Assembly: GCF_900107035.1 (NCBI RefSeq)
Contig: NZ_FNOJ01000007.1
Location: 62,001-126,000 of the forward strand
DNA: 64,000 nucleotides
Source of the DNA: Alicyclobacillus hesperidum
GTDB lineage: Bacteria; Bacillota; Bacilli; Alicyclobacillales; Alicyclobacillaceae
Reading direction: 5' to 3'
Shown: in pieces, positions 35,147-45,631 of the stretch
Layout of the letters: the number at the start of each line of letters is the position of its first letter
How positions within the stretch are numbered: the first letter of the stretch is position 1
Made by a program: the position numbers and the translations under genes
Notes under the pieces: generated by a model
Told to the model about the DNA's origin: nothing
Databases searched by the model: none
The model's input: the letters and a program-made list of their open reading frames with translations, nothing else

Positions 35147-35893
35147 TCAACCTCCCATATCGCCAAAATGCATCAAGGCTGCTGCAAGTGCGGCCATACC
35201 CGCCGTTTCTGTGCGCAAAATGCGCGGTCCAAGCGTCACCGTACAGGCGCCCGGCAGACTATGCAACGCGTCCCTTTCGGCGTCGGCCCAACCGCCCTCC
35301 GGCCCAATCACAATCGCCCGCACGAGAGCGCCTGGCGCCTCCTGCAGCGCAGAGCGAAAACCGCGGGCGCGCTCCAACTCGTCGAGCACAAGGGAATGCG
35401 TCACCCCCTTGCTTTCGAGCAAGCGAGCGAGATCGGGCAACGTCTTGGCGTACGCCACGTCAGGTATACGATCGCGCTGGGCTTGCATCGCTGCCTCGCG
35501 AACGATCTTGCGCCAGCGCCCAAGCTTCACCTCCACCTTGCCCTCAATGCGGGCAACCGAACGCTCTGCTTGGTAAACAACAAAAGAGATGGCGCCGATC
35601 TCCGTGCATTTCTGGAGGATCGACTCCATCTTGTCTCCCTTGGCCATGCCTTGCACGACGACGAAACCTGCGGCAGGCTCGGAAATAGGATAGCGTTCGC
35701 GCAAGCAAACGGCGACGGCCGACTGCTCCACCGCGACGATTTCCCCAAGCCATGGCCCGTCGTCCAAAGCAATGACCAGCCGCTCCCCGGGACGCACGCG
35801 CAAAACGCGGGCGAAATGGCGGCCGTCTTCGCCGCCGATGGCAACCGTCCGCCCCGGCTCACCGATTCCCTCGACAAAGACGCGCGGCAACAT
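35147..35893 (-). CDS. rsmE: 16S rRNA (uracil(1498)-N3)-methyltransferase
   Basis: RsmE methylates U1498 of 16S rRNA. The 248-residue protein has an N-terminal PUA-like domain (LPRVFVEG...HFARVLRVRPGERL) and a SPOUT C-terminal domain with the knot motifs IVIGPEGGWADAER and LGPRILRTETAGMAAL. ATG 35893 overlaps the prmA stop (TAATG). The position after prmA is standard in bacilli. Confidence 0.96.
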   Translation of the reverse strand: MLPRVFVEGIGEPGRTVAIGGEDGRHFARVLRVRPGERLVIALDDGPWLGEIVAVEQSAVAVCLRERYPISEPAAGFVVVQGMAKGDKMESILQKCTEIGAISFVVYQAERSVARIEGKVEVKLGRWRKIVREAAMQAQRDRIPDVAYAKTLPDLARLLESKGVTHSLVLDELERARGFRSALQEAPGALVRAIVIGPEGGWADAERDALHSLPGACTVTLGPRILRTETAGMAALAAALMHFGDMGG

Positions 35894-36843
35894 TACACCT
35901 TCACCGCCAAGAGCGCCACCCAATCGTCGCGCTGATATCGCTTTTCGATGGTAAATCCAGACTTTCGCAGGGCTGCTTCGACCGCCGGAGCCTGTGTGTC
36001 GATATAGCCTGACGTCAAAAAGCGCCCGCCGGCCGGCATACGTGAAGCGACTTGTGGCACAAGTAAAATCACGATGTCGCGCAGAATGTTCGCGATCGCG
36101 ATATCAAACTGCACACCCTCCGCAAAGCCCGTGAGCAAATTGCCTTCCGACACTTGGATGCGATCCGCCAATTCGTTCCGGGCGACGTTTTCGCGCGCAG
36201 CCCGCACTGCCACCGGATCGATGTCGATGGCCGTGACACGTTGTGCGCCAAGCCGCGCCGCGGCGATAGCGAGCACGCCTGTCCCGGTGCCGACATCGAG
36301 CACCCTCGCCTCTGGGGTGACGATCTCCGCCAATGCGGCAGCACACATTTGTGTTGTCTGGTGTGCACCGGTGCCAAAGGCCATACCCGGCTCGATGACG
36401 ATCCGCTCGCGCAGAGCGAGATCGCCTGTCAATTGATCGACATGCCAGATCGGCACAATGACGAGCGAATCGCCCACCGGAATGGGCGCGTAATGTTCTT
36501 TCCACGCGTTGAGCCAGACGCTGTCGTCGATTGCGTCGATCCGAATGTCGATGGGCCCGTCGCCCACGTGCACGCCTGCGGCGGCAACGCGGTCGATGAC
36601 GCCCTGAATGCGGTCGCGCAGTTCAGCCGGATCGTATTCATCGGGAAAATACACCGCCACCGCGACGTCGGGCGTCGGTACAATCATCTCGTCAAACCAC
36701 TCGCCGTACTCGGGATGGGGCTGCTCGAATTCGCCGATACCCTCCAGTTGAACGCCCTGAACGTCGGGAAACTCCTGCAGCAACGCCGCAATCGCGTCAG
36801 AAGCCTCGTGCGCCACCCGAAACTGCACATGCCACCAGTGCAT
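35893..36843 (-). CDS. prmA: Ribosomal protein L11 methyltransferase
   Basis: PrmA trimethylates ribosomal protein L11. The 316-residue protein has an N-terminal substrate-recognition domain and a SAM-binding domain with VLDVGTGTGVLAIAAARLGA and the catalytic-type IANILRDIV segment. ATG 36843 follows GAGGAGG. It lies 11 bases after dnaJ in the heat-shock operon. Confidence 0.96.
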   Translation of the reverse strand: MHWWHVQFRVAHEASDAIAALLQEFPDVQGVQLEGIGEFEQPHPEYGEWFDEMIVPTPDVAVAVYFPDEYDPAELRDRIQGVIDRVAAAGVHVGDGPIDIRIDAIDDSVWLNAWKEHYAPIPVGDSLVIVPIWHVDQLTGDLALRERIVIEPGMAFGTGAHQTTQMCAAALAEIVTPEARVLDVGTGTGVLAIAAARLGAQRVTAIDIDPVAVRAARENVARNELADRIQVSEGNLLTGFAEGVQFDIAIANILRDIVILLVPQVASRMPAGGRFLTSGYIDTQAPAVEAALRKSGFTIEKRYQRDDWVALLAVKV

Positions 36844-36854
36844 GCCACGCCTCC

Positions 36855-37997
36855 TCACGCGTTTCCGAGAAACGCGTCTTTCATCCGTTCCATAAATGAT
36901 CTCGCTTGTTCATGCGTTTGCACGCCGAGTTCTTTGCCCAACTCACGGAACAAGTCCTTTTGCCGCTCGGTCAAATTCGTGGGCGTCATGACTTGCACGC
37001 GAACGTGTTGATCGCCACGCGCGACCGGTGAACCCAGCTTGGGAATCCCTTTGCCGCGCAAGCGGAACGAAGTCCCAGATTGAGTACCCTCGGGAATCCG
37101 CAGTTTGACAGAACCGTCGAGCGTCGGCACGTCGATCTCGTCGCCGAGCGCGGCCTGCACAAACGACAGAGGAACGTCAAGATAGATATTGGTGCCTTCG
37201 CGTTCAAACAGTTCGTGCGGACGCACGTGCATCACGATAAACAAGTCGCCGGGTTGCCCGCCATTGGGGCTCGACTCACCGGCACCCGGCATCCGCAGAC
37301 GCGTACCATTGTCTACCCCGGGCGGCACCTTGACCTGAACCGTGCGGCGCACACGCCGCCGGCCTTGTCCGCGACAATCTGGACATGGATCGTCAATCAT
37401 CTGGCCGCGGCCGTGACAGGCCTGACACACCCTGCGATTCACCATCCGACCAAACGGCGTATTCGTAACCGTCTGTTGTTCGCCCGTGCCGTGGCAGACT
37501 GAGCACGTCTTGGGGTGCGTTCCAGGGCGTGCTCCGCTGCCCCCACAGGTCGAACATGTCTCTGTACGGGGAATTTGAATCTCTTTCTCCGCGCCAAACG
37601 CGGCCTCCTCAAACTCGATTTCCAAGTCGTATTCGAGGTCCTGTCCGCGCTGGGGCCCGCGTGGCCGTCCGCCCGCGCCGCCGAAAAACATATCGAAAAT
37701 GTCCCCAAACCCGCCGAAGTCGAAATCGCCAAAGCCTGCACCCGGCCCACCCGCACCGCCGCCAAAGCCCTGCGTGGGATCTTGATGGCCGAATTGATCA
37801 TAGCGAGCGCGCTTCGCGGAATCAGAGAGGACGTCGTACGCTTCCGCGATCTCCGCAAACTTCTGCTGGGCGTTTGGATCGTCCTTATTGACATCTGGGT
37901 GGTATTGCCGCGCCAGCTTTCGATACGCCTTTTTGATTTCATCTTGCGTGGCGGACCGGCTGACACCGAGAACTTCATAATAATCTCGTTTGCTCAC
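36855..37997 (-). CDS. dnaJ: Chaperone DnaJ
   Basis: DnaJ is the Hsp40 co-chaperone that stimulates the DnaK ATPase. The 380-residue protein has a J domain with HPD ([12 protein letters not shown]), a Gly/Phe-rich linker, four CxxCxGxG-type zinc repeats (for example [24 protein letters not shown] and CPDCRGQG) and C-terminal substrate domains. The GTG start follows GGAGGG. Confidence 0.98.
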   Translation of the reverse strand: MSKRDYYEVLGVSRSATQDEIKKAYRKLARQYHPDVNKDDPNAQQKFAEIAEAYDVLSDSAKRARYDQFGHQDPTQGFGGGAGGPGAGFGDFDFGGFGDIFDMFFGGAGGRPRGPQRGQDLEYDLEIEFEEAAFGAEKEIQIPRTETCSTCGGSGARPGTHPKTCSVCHGTGEQQTVTNTPFGRMVNRRVCQACHGRGQMIDDPCPDCRGQGRRRVRRTVQVKVPPGVDNGTRLRMPGAGESSPNGGQPGDLFIVMHVRPHELFEREGTNIYLDVPLSFVQAALGDEIDVPTLDGSVKLRIPEGTQSGTSFRLRGKGIPKLGSPVARGDQHVRVQVMTPTNLTERQKDLFRELGKELGVQTHEQARSFMERMKDAFLGNA

Positions 37998-38042
37998 CGG
38001 TATCCCTCCAAAGCAAAGTTCCTTTGTTCATCTTACAACGAC

Positions 38043-38064
38043 GGCAGGGCGTCGTCACCCTGCC
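38043..38064. repeat. Hairpin between dnaK and dnaJ
   Basis: GGCAGGG (38043-38049) pairs with CCCTGCC (38058-38064) across an 8-base loop. No T-run follows, so it is more likely an mRNA stability or processing element than a terminator. Confidence 0.55.
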
Positions 38065-38116
38065 ATCAGACACATATATCAACGATAGCCGCACACCGTC
38101 AAGCTGTGTGATCGAT

Positions 38117-39964
38117 TCACTTCTGGTCTTTATCGACCTCTGTGAAGTCGGCGTCAACGACGTTGTCAGATGCGTTCTGGGCACCCGCGTCGGCGTTTGC
38201 ACCCGAGGTAGCACCAGCCTGCGCCGACTGCGCCGCCTGCTCGTAAAGCTTGGTCGACAACTTGTGCAAGACCTGAGTGAGAGCTTCCGACTTCTGCTTG
38301 ATGGCTTCCGCATCGGTACCTTCAAGCGCAGTGCGCAGCTCTTTCTGCCTTTCTTCCGCCTCGCTCTTCAGAGCCGCATCCGCCTTGTCGCCAAGGTCTT
38401 TCAACGCCTTGTCAGTTTGGTAGAGCAATTGGTCCGCTTGGTTGCGAATCTCGACTTGCTCACGGCGCTTCTTGTCCTCTTCGGCATGCATTTGCGCCTC
38501 TTTCATCATCCGATCGACTTCTTCCTTCGACAAACCACTCGAAGCCGTGATGGTGATCCGCTGCGACTTGCCCGTGCCTAAGTCCTTTGCCGAAACGTTC
38601 ACGATACCGTTGGCGTCGATGTCGAACGTGACTTCAATCTGCGGCACGCCGCGCGGTGCTGGTGGAATGTCGCTGAGCGTAAAGCGACCCAATGTCTTGT
38701 TGTCGGCCGCCATTTCGCGCTCGCCTTGCAATACGTGAATCTCCACCGACGTCTGATTGTCTGCAGCCGTCGAGAAAATCTGACTCTTTGACGTCGGAAT
38801 CGTCGTGTTGCGATCAATCAAACGCGTGAACACGCCACCCATCGTCTCGATGCCAAGCGAGAGCGGCGTGACGTCGAGCAGGACGATGTCTTTGACTTCG
38901 CCCGTCAAGACGCCTGCCTGAATTGCAGCACCCACCGCGACAACCTCGTCCGGGTTGACGCCTTTCGACGGTTCCTTGCCAATCAACTTCTTGATAGCCT
39001 CTTGTACGGCTGGAATGCGGGTCGATCCGCCGACCAAAATGACCTTGTCGATGTCGTTCGCCGTCAGTCCAGCATCAGACAGCGCTTGGCGAGTGGGCCC
39101 GAGAGTCGCTTCGATCAAATCTGCCGAGAGCTCTTCGAACTTCGCGCGCGTCAGATTGACTTCAAGGTGTTTTGGTCCCGTTGCGTCAGCCGAGATAAAC
39201 GGCAATGAGATGGTCGTCGTCAATGTGGACGACAATTCCTTCTTCGCTTTTTCTGCCGCATCCTTAAGACGCTGCATTGCCATTTTGTCGTGGCTGAGAT
39301 CAATCCCAGTATCCTTGCGGAACGTGTCAATCAGATATTGCATAATTCGGTTGTCGAAGTCATCGCCACCCAGATGGTTGTTACCGCTGGTCGCCTTGAC
39401 TTCGAACACACCATCGCCCAGTTCCAAAATGGAGACGTCAAACGTCCCACCGCCGAGGTCGAAGACGAGAATGGTTTGATCGTCTTCCTTGTCGACGCCG
39501 TAGGCGAGCGCCGCAGCCGTAGGCTCGTTGACGATGCGCAGCACTTCCAGTCCGGCAATGCGCCCCGCATCCTTTGTCGCTTGGCGCTGGCTGTCGCTGA
39601 AGTACGCCGGAACGGTGATCACAGCCTGGCTAACCGTCTCACCGAGATACGCCTCCGCATCCGCCTTCAACTTCTGCAAGATCATCGCCGAAATTTCCGG
39701 CGGCGTGTACGATTTGTCATCGATCTGCACTTTGTGGCTGGTACCCATGTGGCGCTTGATCGAAATAATGGTTCGATCCGGATTCGTGATCGCTTGGCGC
39801 TTTGCAACGTCACCGACCAGACGCTCGCCATCACGGCTAAAAGCGACGACTGACGGCGTCGTACGGTTGCCTTCCGCATTCGGAATGACGACCGGTTCGC
39901 CGCCTTCCATCACCGCTACACAAGAGTTTGTTGTACCTAGGTCGATGCCAATGACTTTTGCCAT
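38117..39964 (-). CDS. dnaK: Chaperone DnaK (Hsp70)
   Basis: DnaK is the ATP-dependent chaperone of the GrpE-DnaK-DnaJ system. The 615-residue protein has the phosphate-1 motif [13 protein letters not shown], phosphate-2 region [17 protein letters not shown] and adenosine motif [14 protein letters not shown]. The substrate-binding beta domain and helical lid follow, ending in the acidic tail [14 protein letters not shown]. It lacks the loop present in Gram-negative DnaK near residue 80, as expected for Gram-positives. The ATG follows GGAGGAT. Confidence 0.98.
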   Translation of the reverse strand: MAKVIGIDLGTTNSCVAVMEGGEPVVIPNAEGNRTTPSVVAFSRDGERLVGDVAKRQAITNPDRTIISIKRHMGTSHKVQIDDKSYTPPEISAMILQKLKADAEAYLGETVSQAVITVPAYFSDSQRQATKDAGRIAGLEVLRIVNEPTAAALAYGVDKEDDQTILVFDLGGGTFDVSILELGDGVFEVKATSGNNHLGGDDFDNRIMQYLIDTFRKDTGIDLSHDKMAMQRLKDAAEKAKKELSSTLTTTISLPFISADATGPKHLEVNLTRAKFEELSADLIEATLGPTRQALSDAGLTANDIDKVILVGGSTRIPAVQEAIKKLIGKEPSKGVNPDEVVAVGAAIQAGVLTGEVKDIVLLDVTPLSLGIETMGGVFTRLIDRNTTIPTSKSQIFSTAADNQTSVEIHVLQGEREMAADNKTLGRFTLSDIPPAPRGVPQIEVTFDIDANGIVNVSAKDLGTGKSQRITITASSGLSKEEVDRMMKEAQMHAEEDKKRREQVEIRNQADQLLYQTDKALKDLGDKADAALKSEAEERQKELRTALEGTDAEAIKQKSEALTQVLHKLSTKLYEQAAQSAQAGATSGANADAGAQNASDNVVDADFTEVDKDQK

Positions 39965-40019
39965 CGGTTATCCTCCTCCATCGTGTCACACAGACGTTGT
40001 TTCAAAAGGTCGGGTGAGC

Positions 40020-40640
40020 TTAGACACTGACCTTGACCATCGCCGGTCGTAGCACTTTGCCGTGAATCGTGTAACCCTTTTGCAAGACCTGCAACACGAC
40101 GCCCGGCTCTGTGCCTTCCACCGACTCCTGCATAACCGCCTCGTGCAGAGCTGGATCAAACGTGGCGCCTTCCGCCGCCATCGCTTCAACGCCATATTGC
40201 CCGAGCAATTGTTGTAACTGCCGGTGGACCATTTCAATACCCGTTTTTAGTTGCGGCTCGTCCACCTGGTCGAAGGCCGCCATCGCGCGATCAAAATTAT
40301 CGATAACCGGCAGCAAGTCGCCGAGCAGTTTTTTGGTCGCAAACTGGGTCAATTCTTCGCGCTCCTGACGCGTACGCCGGCGAAAATTGTCAAAGTCCGC
40401 GCGCGTCCGCAACAATTGCTGGGTCAGTTCCTCAATCTGCGCATCCCTCGGATCGCGCGCGGTTTCGCTCACGCCATCCTCGTCAAACGAGATATCCTCG
40501 CGAGCGAGTTCCGCGGCGTCAACATCGTGTTCAGCCGCGGCGAGGTCCGCCTGTTGTTCTTTGTTTACAGTCGCTTGCGCGTCGTCCACCATCGGCTCTG
40601 CATCTGATTGCTTCGTCGAGTCTTCCGTCACCTGGAACAT
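40020..40640 (-). CDS. grpE: Nucleotide exchange factor GrpE
   Basis: GrpE releases ADP from DnaK. The 206-residue protein has a long acidic N-terminal region, a coiled coil (about 68-125, including RADFDNFRRRTRQERE), and the C-terminal beta domain with the motif GTEPGVVLQVLQKGYTIHGK and LRPAMVKVS. It lies between hrcA and dnaK in the CIRCE-controlled operon. Confidence 0.97.
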   Translation of the reverse strand: MFQVTEDSTKQSDAEPMVDDAQATVNKEQQADLAAAEHDVDAAELAREDISFDEDGVSETARDPRDAQIEELTQQLLRTRADFDNFRRRTRQEREELTQFATKKLLGDLLPVIDNFDRAMAAFDQVDEPQLKTGIEMVHRQLQQLLGQYGVEAMAAEGATFDPALHEAVMQESVEGTEPGVVLQVLQKGYTIHGKVLRPAMVKVSV

Positions 40641-40670
40641 CCTTTCTTCGAGTATCGCGCCGATGTAGCA

Positions 40671-41708
40671 TCAAATGCCTGTGCTCCAGCGCGTCAAAAA
40701 CTCGGTCAACGCTGCCGACGTGTATTGAAGGATTTGCATGATGCGGTTGTAATCCATGCGCGTGGGCCCCAACACACCAATATGGCCCACGGGATGCCCG
40801 TACAAACTGTATGTCGTCGTCATGACGGTGCAGTCTTGCAATGCGCCAACGCTGTTTTCCGCGCCGATACGCACCGTGAGTCCACGTTCGTCCTTCGGGA
40901 ACCAAGACGTCACGGTACCGCCTTGTTCCAATAGGCTGAGAATGGACTGCGCCTTTTCGACATCGTGAAATTCAGGCTGGCTAAGGACGTTCGCCGCGCC
41001 GCCGATGTACACCGTCTCTTCGCGGTCCGTCACCTGACAGACTTCGCTCAACACCGCCAACGCATCTTCGAAACGCTCAACCGTCCGCGACAGTTCTTCA
41101 GCCAACTCCGCGTATAGGTTGCTGCGCAACTTCGAAATGGGCACACCAACCAGTTTGTCATTCAGAACGTTGACGATAGCCTCTACGTCATCGACGCGAA
41201 TATCCTCCGAAAAATGGACGTGTGCGTTTTCCACATGACCTGCATCGGTCACGAGAATGGCGACTGCCCGCCCGGCGCCGATGGGAATCAGCTCAATCTT
41301 ACGCACCTTTTCGGTATACATATTGGGTCCAAGGACAATCGACGTCTGCCTGGTCAGCGAAGATAGCATCATCGATACTTCGCGCACAACCTGCTCCACT
41401 TCGTCGATCCGCTTCGTGAAAAAATCTTTCAGGAAGGCGCCAGCGCCGCGGTCGACGTGACCCTGCCGCAACAGGTTATCGACGTAGAACCGATAGCCTT
41501 TCTGCGACGGAATACGCCCCGACGAAGTGTGAGGCTGCGTCAGGTAACCCATCTCCTCCAAATCCGCCATTTCATTTCGAATCGTCGCTGGGCTGAACTG
41601 AATTTCTTCATGTTTGGCGAGCGCCCGCGAGCCGACAGGTTCGGCCATCCGCACATAGTCCTCGATCACTGCAGACAAAATCAACTGTTGGCGGGGCGTC
41701 AACATCAT
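40671..41708 (-). CDS. hrcA: Heat-inducible transcription repressor HrcA
   Basis: HrcA represses class I heat-shock operons by binding CIRCE. The 345-residue protein has an N-terminal winged helix (SRALAKHEEIQFSPATIRNE, then LTQPHTSSGRIPS), a middle domain and the C-terminal GPTRMDYNRIMQILQ segment. It starts with two ATG codons after AAGGAGG. A perfect CIRCE lies just upstream, so it autoregulates. Confidence 0.98.
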   Translation of the reverse strand: MMLTPRQQLILSAVIEDYVRMAEPVGSRALAKHEEIQFSPATIRNEMADLEEMGYLTQPHTSSGRIPSQKGYRFYVDNLLRQGHVDRGAGAFLKDFFTKRIDEVEQVVREVSMMLSSLTRQTSIVLGPNMYTEKVRKIELIPIGAGRAVAILVTDAGHVENAHVHFSEDIRVDDVEAIVNVLNDKLVGVPISKLRSNLYAELAEELSRTVERFEDALAVLSEVCQVTDREETVYIGGAANVLSQPEFHDVEKAQSILSLLEQGGTVTSWFPKDERGLTVRIGAENSVGALQDCTVMTTTYSLYGHPVGHIGVLGPTRMDYNRIMQILQYTSAALTEFLTRWSTGI

Positions 41709-41721
41709 TCTCGCCTCCTTG

Positions 41722-41748
41722 TTAGCACTCCAGCTCCGCGAGTGCTAA
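41722..41748. promoter_or_regulatory. CIRCE operator of the hrcA operon
   Basis: TTAGCACTC (41722-41730), nine bases, GAGTGCTAA (41740-41748) is a perfect match to the HrcA operator. It lies between the promoter and the hrcA ribosome site, in the transcribed leader. Confidence 0.97.
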
Positions 41749-41761
41749 GCTACTCTCCTTG

Positions 41762-41790
41762 ACAATAGCAACGCCAAGGCCCATTGTCAA
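41762..41790 (-). promoter_or_regulatory. Sigma-A promoter of the hrcA operon
   Basis: TTGACA (41790-41785) and TATTGT (41767-41762) are 17 bases apart on the minus strand. Transcription would begin near 41755, just before CIRCE. The -35 overlaps the hemW stop codon. Confidence 0.8.
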
Positions 41791-42965
41791 TCGACTGTAA
41801 CGGCGCCGATGCACTTCGCGAAGATGGCATTGGCAACGGGCCAATAACCAGCGGGAATTCGATACCCGCCTTCCGCTTCAACCACCAGACCTTGCGCGAG
41901 CAGGCCGCGCCAAACATCCCCGAAAGCCTCTTCGACAGACAAGCCGAAGCGCTCCTGAAAGCGGGGTGCTGACACGCCTTCGGCCAAGCGAAGTCCGAGC
42001 ATGACCTGATCTTCCATGCGTTCAGCGATAGAGATGGCTGTCTCCTCGGCGTAGGGACGCCGCCCCAGCGCGATCGCGTCAAGATAATCGCGGATTTTGC
42101 GCAAATTTTCGTGGCGGACGCCGCCGACATAGCCATGTGCCCCTGCCCCCGCCGCAAGATAAGGCTGATTGCGCCAATACACGAGGTTGTGGCGTGCTTC
42201 TGCCCCCGGCTTTGCGAAGTTGCTAATCTCATAATGGCGAAAACCACGTTGTGTAAGGGTATCGCGGACGAGATCATACATGTCCGCCTCCTCATCCTCG
42301 CCGGGCAGCGGAAGCTGGCCAAGCTCCTGCCACTTGGCAAACGGCGTGCCGGGCTCCACTTTGAGCCAGTAAGCGGAAACGTGATCGACAGGCAAAGCCA
42401 ATACGCGCAAGAGACTGTCTTCGACGTCTTCGATGGTCTGTTCTGGCAAGCCGAACATTAAATCGATGTTGATATGGCCAAAGCCCGCTTCAAACGCTGC
42501 ATCGACTGCGGTAGCTATGGCTTCGCTATCGTGCGCGCGGCCGATGGCCATGAGCAGGTGATCGCGAAATGTCTGAGCACCGAAGGAGATGCGGTTGACC
42601 CCATATTCGCGCAGCACGCGCAACTTCTCTGGCGTAATGGAGTCTGGGTTGGCCTCGAAGGTCACTTCCGCTTCCTCGTCCAACGAAAAATGCGCATGCA
42701 GCGATTGCAGCATGCGCGCCAGCAACGGGTCCGCCAAGAGCGTGGGCGTACCGCCGCCAAAAAATACGGTTCGCAAAGGAGGTACGCCTGCCTGTGCAAT
42801 CATCTCCCACTCCCGTGCGAGGCCTTCAACATAGTCTTCCATCACGCGTTCCGGCGCCACATACGTATTAAAATCGCAATAAAAGCATCGGCTCTTGCAG
42901 AACGGAATGTGCACGTACAAAGACCTAGGCCAAGCCCCTGCCTCCCGATCCAACCAATCGGCCAT
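41787..42965 (-). CDS. hemW: Radical SAM haem chaperone HemW
   Basis: HemW is a HemN-like radical SAM protein that transfers haem to respiratory enzymes rather than acting as coproporphyrinogen dehydrogenase. The 392-residue protein has YVHIPFCKSRCFYCDF (CxxxCxxC), GGGTPTLL, and a C-terminal domain. It lacks the extra N-terminal Cys typical of true HemN. ATG 42965 follows TGGAG in the end of lepA; a GTG at 42974 overlapping the lepA stop is possible. Confidence 0.93.
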   Translation of the reverse strand: MADWLDREAGAWPRSLYVHIPFCKSRCFYCDFNTYVAPERVMEDYVEGLAREWEMIAQAGVPPLRTVFFGGGTPTLLADPLLARMLQSLHAHFSLDEEAEVTFEANPDSITPEKLRVLREYGVNRISFGAQTFRDHLLMAIGRAHDSEAIATAVDAAFEAGFGHINIDLMFGLPEQTIEDVEDSLLRVLALPVDHVSAYWLKVEPGTPFAKWQELGQLPLPGEDEEADMYDLVRDTLTQRGFRHYEISNFAKPGAEARHNLVYWRNQPYLAAGAGAHGYVGGVRHENLRKIRDYLDAIALGRRPYAEETAISIAERMEDQVMLGLRLAEGVSAPRFQERFGLSVEEAFGDVWRGLLAQGLVVEAEGGYRIPAGYWPVANAIFAKCIGAVTVD

Positions 42966-42970
42966 GTCGA

Positions 42971-44779
42971 TCACTCCATTTTTAAGACGGCCATAAACGC
43001 TTCCTGCGGCACCTCGACACTGCCGACCTGTTTCATTCTCTTTTTGCCCTCTTTCTGCTTTTCCAGTAGCTTGCGCTTACGCGAAATGTCGCCGCCATAG
43101 CATTTGGCCAAGACGTTTTTGCGCATTGCGCGAATCGTCTCGCGGGCGATCACGCGATTGCCGATGGCCGCCTGAATGGGCACTTCGAACATCTGGCGCG
43201 GGATGAGTTCCTTGAGTTTTTCGCACAACACACGTCCACGGTCGTACGCCTTGTCGCGATGCACGATAAAGGACAGGGCATCGACCACTTCACCATTCAG
43301 CAAGATGTCCATCTTCACGAGCTTGGACTCGCGATAGCCGACCAACTCGTAGTCGAACGAAGCGTAGCCCTTGGTTGATGATTTGAGCCGATCAAAGAAG
43401 TCGTAGACAATTTCCGAAAGCGGCAGATCGTACACAATGGTCGTCCGCGTCTCGTCGAGGTATTGCATGTCGTGGAATTGTCCGCGTTTTTCTTGGCACA
43501 ACTCCATGACGCTACCGACATAGTCCTTCGGCACAAAAATCGATGCCCGAACGTACGGTTCCTCAATCCGCTCGATCCGATCCGGATTCGGCATTTCGCT
43601 TGGATTGTCGACCGTCTGCATGGTGCCGTCCGTCCGATACACGTGATAGACGACGCTGGGCGCTGTCGTGATCAAGGTCAGCCCGTACTCGCGTTCGAGC
43701 CGCTCTTGTACGATTTCCATGTGCAGCATGCCGAGAAAGCCACAGCGAAAGCCGAATCCCAAGGCGCTGGACGTCTCCGGCTCATAACTCAGTGCCGCGT
43801 CGTTCAGTTCGAGCTTTTCCAACGCTTCGCGCAGATCCTGATAATCAGCGGAATCGACCGGGTACAGTCCACAAAACACCATCGGGTTTGTCTTGCGATA
43901 CCCAGGCAACGGCTCTGGAGTCGGATGTTCGGCATCCGTAACCGTATCGCCGACGCGTGTATCTCGTACATTCTTGATACTCGCCGCCAGATACCCGACA
44001 TCGCCGGCTGAAAGTTCCTCCACAGGCGTCATGCGCGGCCGAAAGACACCGACCTCATCCACTTCGAATTCTTTGCCCGTCGCCATCATGCGCACGCGCA
44101 TACCTTTCTTCACGGTGCCGTTAAACACGCGCATATAAACTATCACACCGCGATACGCGTCGTAGTGCGAGTCGAAGATAAGGGCCTGCAAGGGCGCATG
44201 CGGATCGCCTTGAGGTGCCGGGATTTTGGCCACGACCTGCTCGAGAATGTCCTCGATGCCGATGCCTGCTTTTGCGGAAGCCAAAACCGCCTCGCTCGCA
44301 TCCAGGCCAATCACTTCTTCAATTTCAGTGCGCACGCGCTCCGGTTCAGCACTGGGCAGATCAATCTTATTGATGACCGGAAGAATTTCGAGGTCGTTAT
44401 CCAAGGCCAGGTAGACGTTTGCCAAGGTCTGCGCCTCGATTCCTTGCGCCGCATCGACCACAAGCAACGCACCTTCACACGCCGCGAGCGATCTTGAAAC
44501 CTCGTACGTGAAATCGACGTGTCCAGGCGTATCAATTAAATTTAATTCGTATTCATTGCCGTCCTTCGCGCGGTACGCCAGTCGCACCGCCTGCAACTTG
44601 ATGGTGATGCCCCGTTCGCGCTCAAGATCCATCTGATCAAGTAACTGGTCCTGCATCTCCCGCTCGCTGACTGCCCCAGTTAGCTGCAGGATCCGATCTG
44701 CCAGCGTCGACTTGCCGTGATCAATGTGTGCGATAATGGAAAAGTTGCGAATGCGCGATTGCCGATCCGCCGTAGACAC
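42971..44779 (-). CDS. lepA: Elongation factor 4 (LepA)
   Basis: LepA is a ribosome-associated translational GTPase. The 602-residue protein has G1 [11 protein letters not shown]3 DTPGHVDF, G4 NKID, domains II and III, and the LepA-specific C-terminal domain ending [20 protein letters not shown]. The GTG start follows GAGGAGG. lepA-hemW-hrcA order is typical for bacilli. Confidence 0.98.
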   Translation of the reverse strand: MSTADRQSRIRNFSIIAHIDHGKSTLADRILQLTGAVSEREMQDQLLDQMDLERERGITIKLQAVRLAYRAKDGNEYELNLIDTPGHVDFTYEVSRSLAACEGALLVVDAAQGIEAQTLANVYLALDNDLEILPVINKIDLPSAEPERVRTEIEEVIGLDASEAVLASAKAGIGIEDILEQVVAKIPAPQGDPHAPLQALIFDSHYDAYRGVIVYMRVFNGTVKKGMRVRMMATGKEFEVDEVGVFRPRMTPVEELSAGDVGYLAASIKNVRDTRVGDTVTDAEHPTPEPLPGYRKTNPMVFCGLYPVDSADYQDLREALEKLELNDAALSYEPETSSALGFGFRCGFLGMLHMEIVQERLEREYGLTLITTAPSVVYHVYRTDGTMQTVDNPSEMPNPDRIERIEEPYVRASIFVPKDYVGSVMELCQEKRGQFHDMQYLDETRTTIVYDLPLSEIVYDFFDRLKSSTKGYASFDYELVGYRESKLVKMDILLNGEVVDALSFIVHRDKAYDRGRVLCEKLKELIPRQMFEVPIQAAIGNRVIARETIRAMRKNVLAKCYGGDISRKRKLLEKQKEGKKRMKQVGSVEVPQEAFMAVLKME

Positions 44780-44890
44780 CGTTCATCCTCCTCTCTGACG
44801 GAACCATGAATCCGCCAGAGCTGCTTAAAATCTATCCCATGTGCAAAAAGCGTGGTCTGCGTAAACAGGCGCACGTTCCGTTTTCGACAC

Positions 44891-44914
44891 AAATAAACCG
44901 CGCCTAATGCGCGG
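44891..44914 (-). terminator. Terminator after the cation-efflux-like gene
   Basis: On the minus strand CCGCGC (44914-44909) pairs with GCGCGG (44903-44898) around a 5-base loop, followed by TTTATTT. Confidence 0.75.
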
Positions 44915-44961
44915 CTTGCCCTAGATTATAGCACTCGCGTGAGATGCCCGCCACATTGGGA

Positions 44962-45612
44962 TCAGTGGTTGTGGTGTGCGTGTGTATGTCCCTCTCCCGA
45001 GGTGAACGACGCGAAAGCCTCAAAGCCCTCGTGTAGCACGAAGTAAAGAATTCCTGTCGCCGCCAAAGCGTCCACCCACCACCAATGGAACACGTCGTTC
45101 AACGCTAAACCGACGAGCAGCGTCCACGACATGTAGGCACATGTAAACGAACACATCGCATCCCCAATTAGCGACGGACTGCCGATCTCGCGCCCATATC
45201 GCAATTTTTGCACGGCCAGCCAAGGCGTTATGACGCTGCTTGCGGCTGCAACGGCCAAGCCCAGGATCGACAGTTCGGGGCCTTCGCGCAGGCGCAGGGC
45301 CTGTCCTGACTTCACCGCAATATAACCAGCGAGCACAAATAGACATGCGGCAATAAAGCCGCTCGTCCAGCGCTCGACGGGGTGCTTGGCGTTCATCGGC
45401 ACACCCGACTGGACTTCGATAAACAGGCGCGCAACCAGTAACATGCCACTCACCAGTTCCACCGCACTATCGACGCTGAATGCAGATAGCGATAGGCTCC
45501 CTACGTGATAGGCCGCAATCGCTGAAAGAATCGATTCAGTCATAATCCATCCGACCGATAATAGCTCGAGCTCAAGAGCACCCCGAAGGCGCTTTTCACG
45601 CATCGACTCCAT
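44962..45612 (-). CDS. Cation diffusion facilitator-like membrane protein
   Basis: This 216-residue protein resembles the transmembrane domain of CDF metal exporters, with five to six hydrophobic segments. It lacks the cytoplasmic C-terminal domain and ends in a His-rich tail GHTHAHHNH. The TM2 ligand motif, normally D-x3-D, reads FSVDSAVEL (D-x3-E). The TM5 motif, normally H/D-x3-D, reads DAMCSFTCAYMS (C-x3-C). Metal specificity may therefore differ from zinc CDFs. ATG 45612 follows GGAGGACGTC. Confidence 0.75.
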   Translation of the reverse strand: MESMREKRLRGALELELLSVGWIMTESILSAIAAYHVGSLSLSAFSVDSAVELVSGMLLVARLFIEVQSGVPMNAKHPVERWTSGFIAACLFVLAGYIAVKSGQALRLREGPELSILGLAVAAASSVITPWLAVQKLRYGREIGSPSLIGDAMCSFTCAYMSWTLLVGLALNDVFHWWWVDALAATGILYFVLHEGFEAFASFTSGEGHTHAHHNH

Positions 45613-45631
45613 GACGTCCTCCACACTTAGC

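Noticed and set aside
34504-35688. Long plus-strand reading frame of 394 codons
   Set aside because: It lies wholly opposite mtaB and rsmE, which are clear family members; no ribosome site and no recognisable domain.
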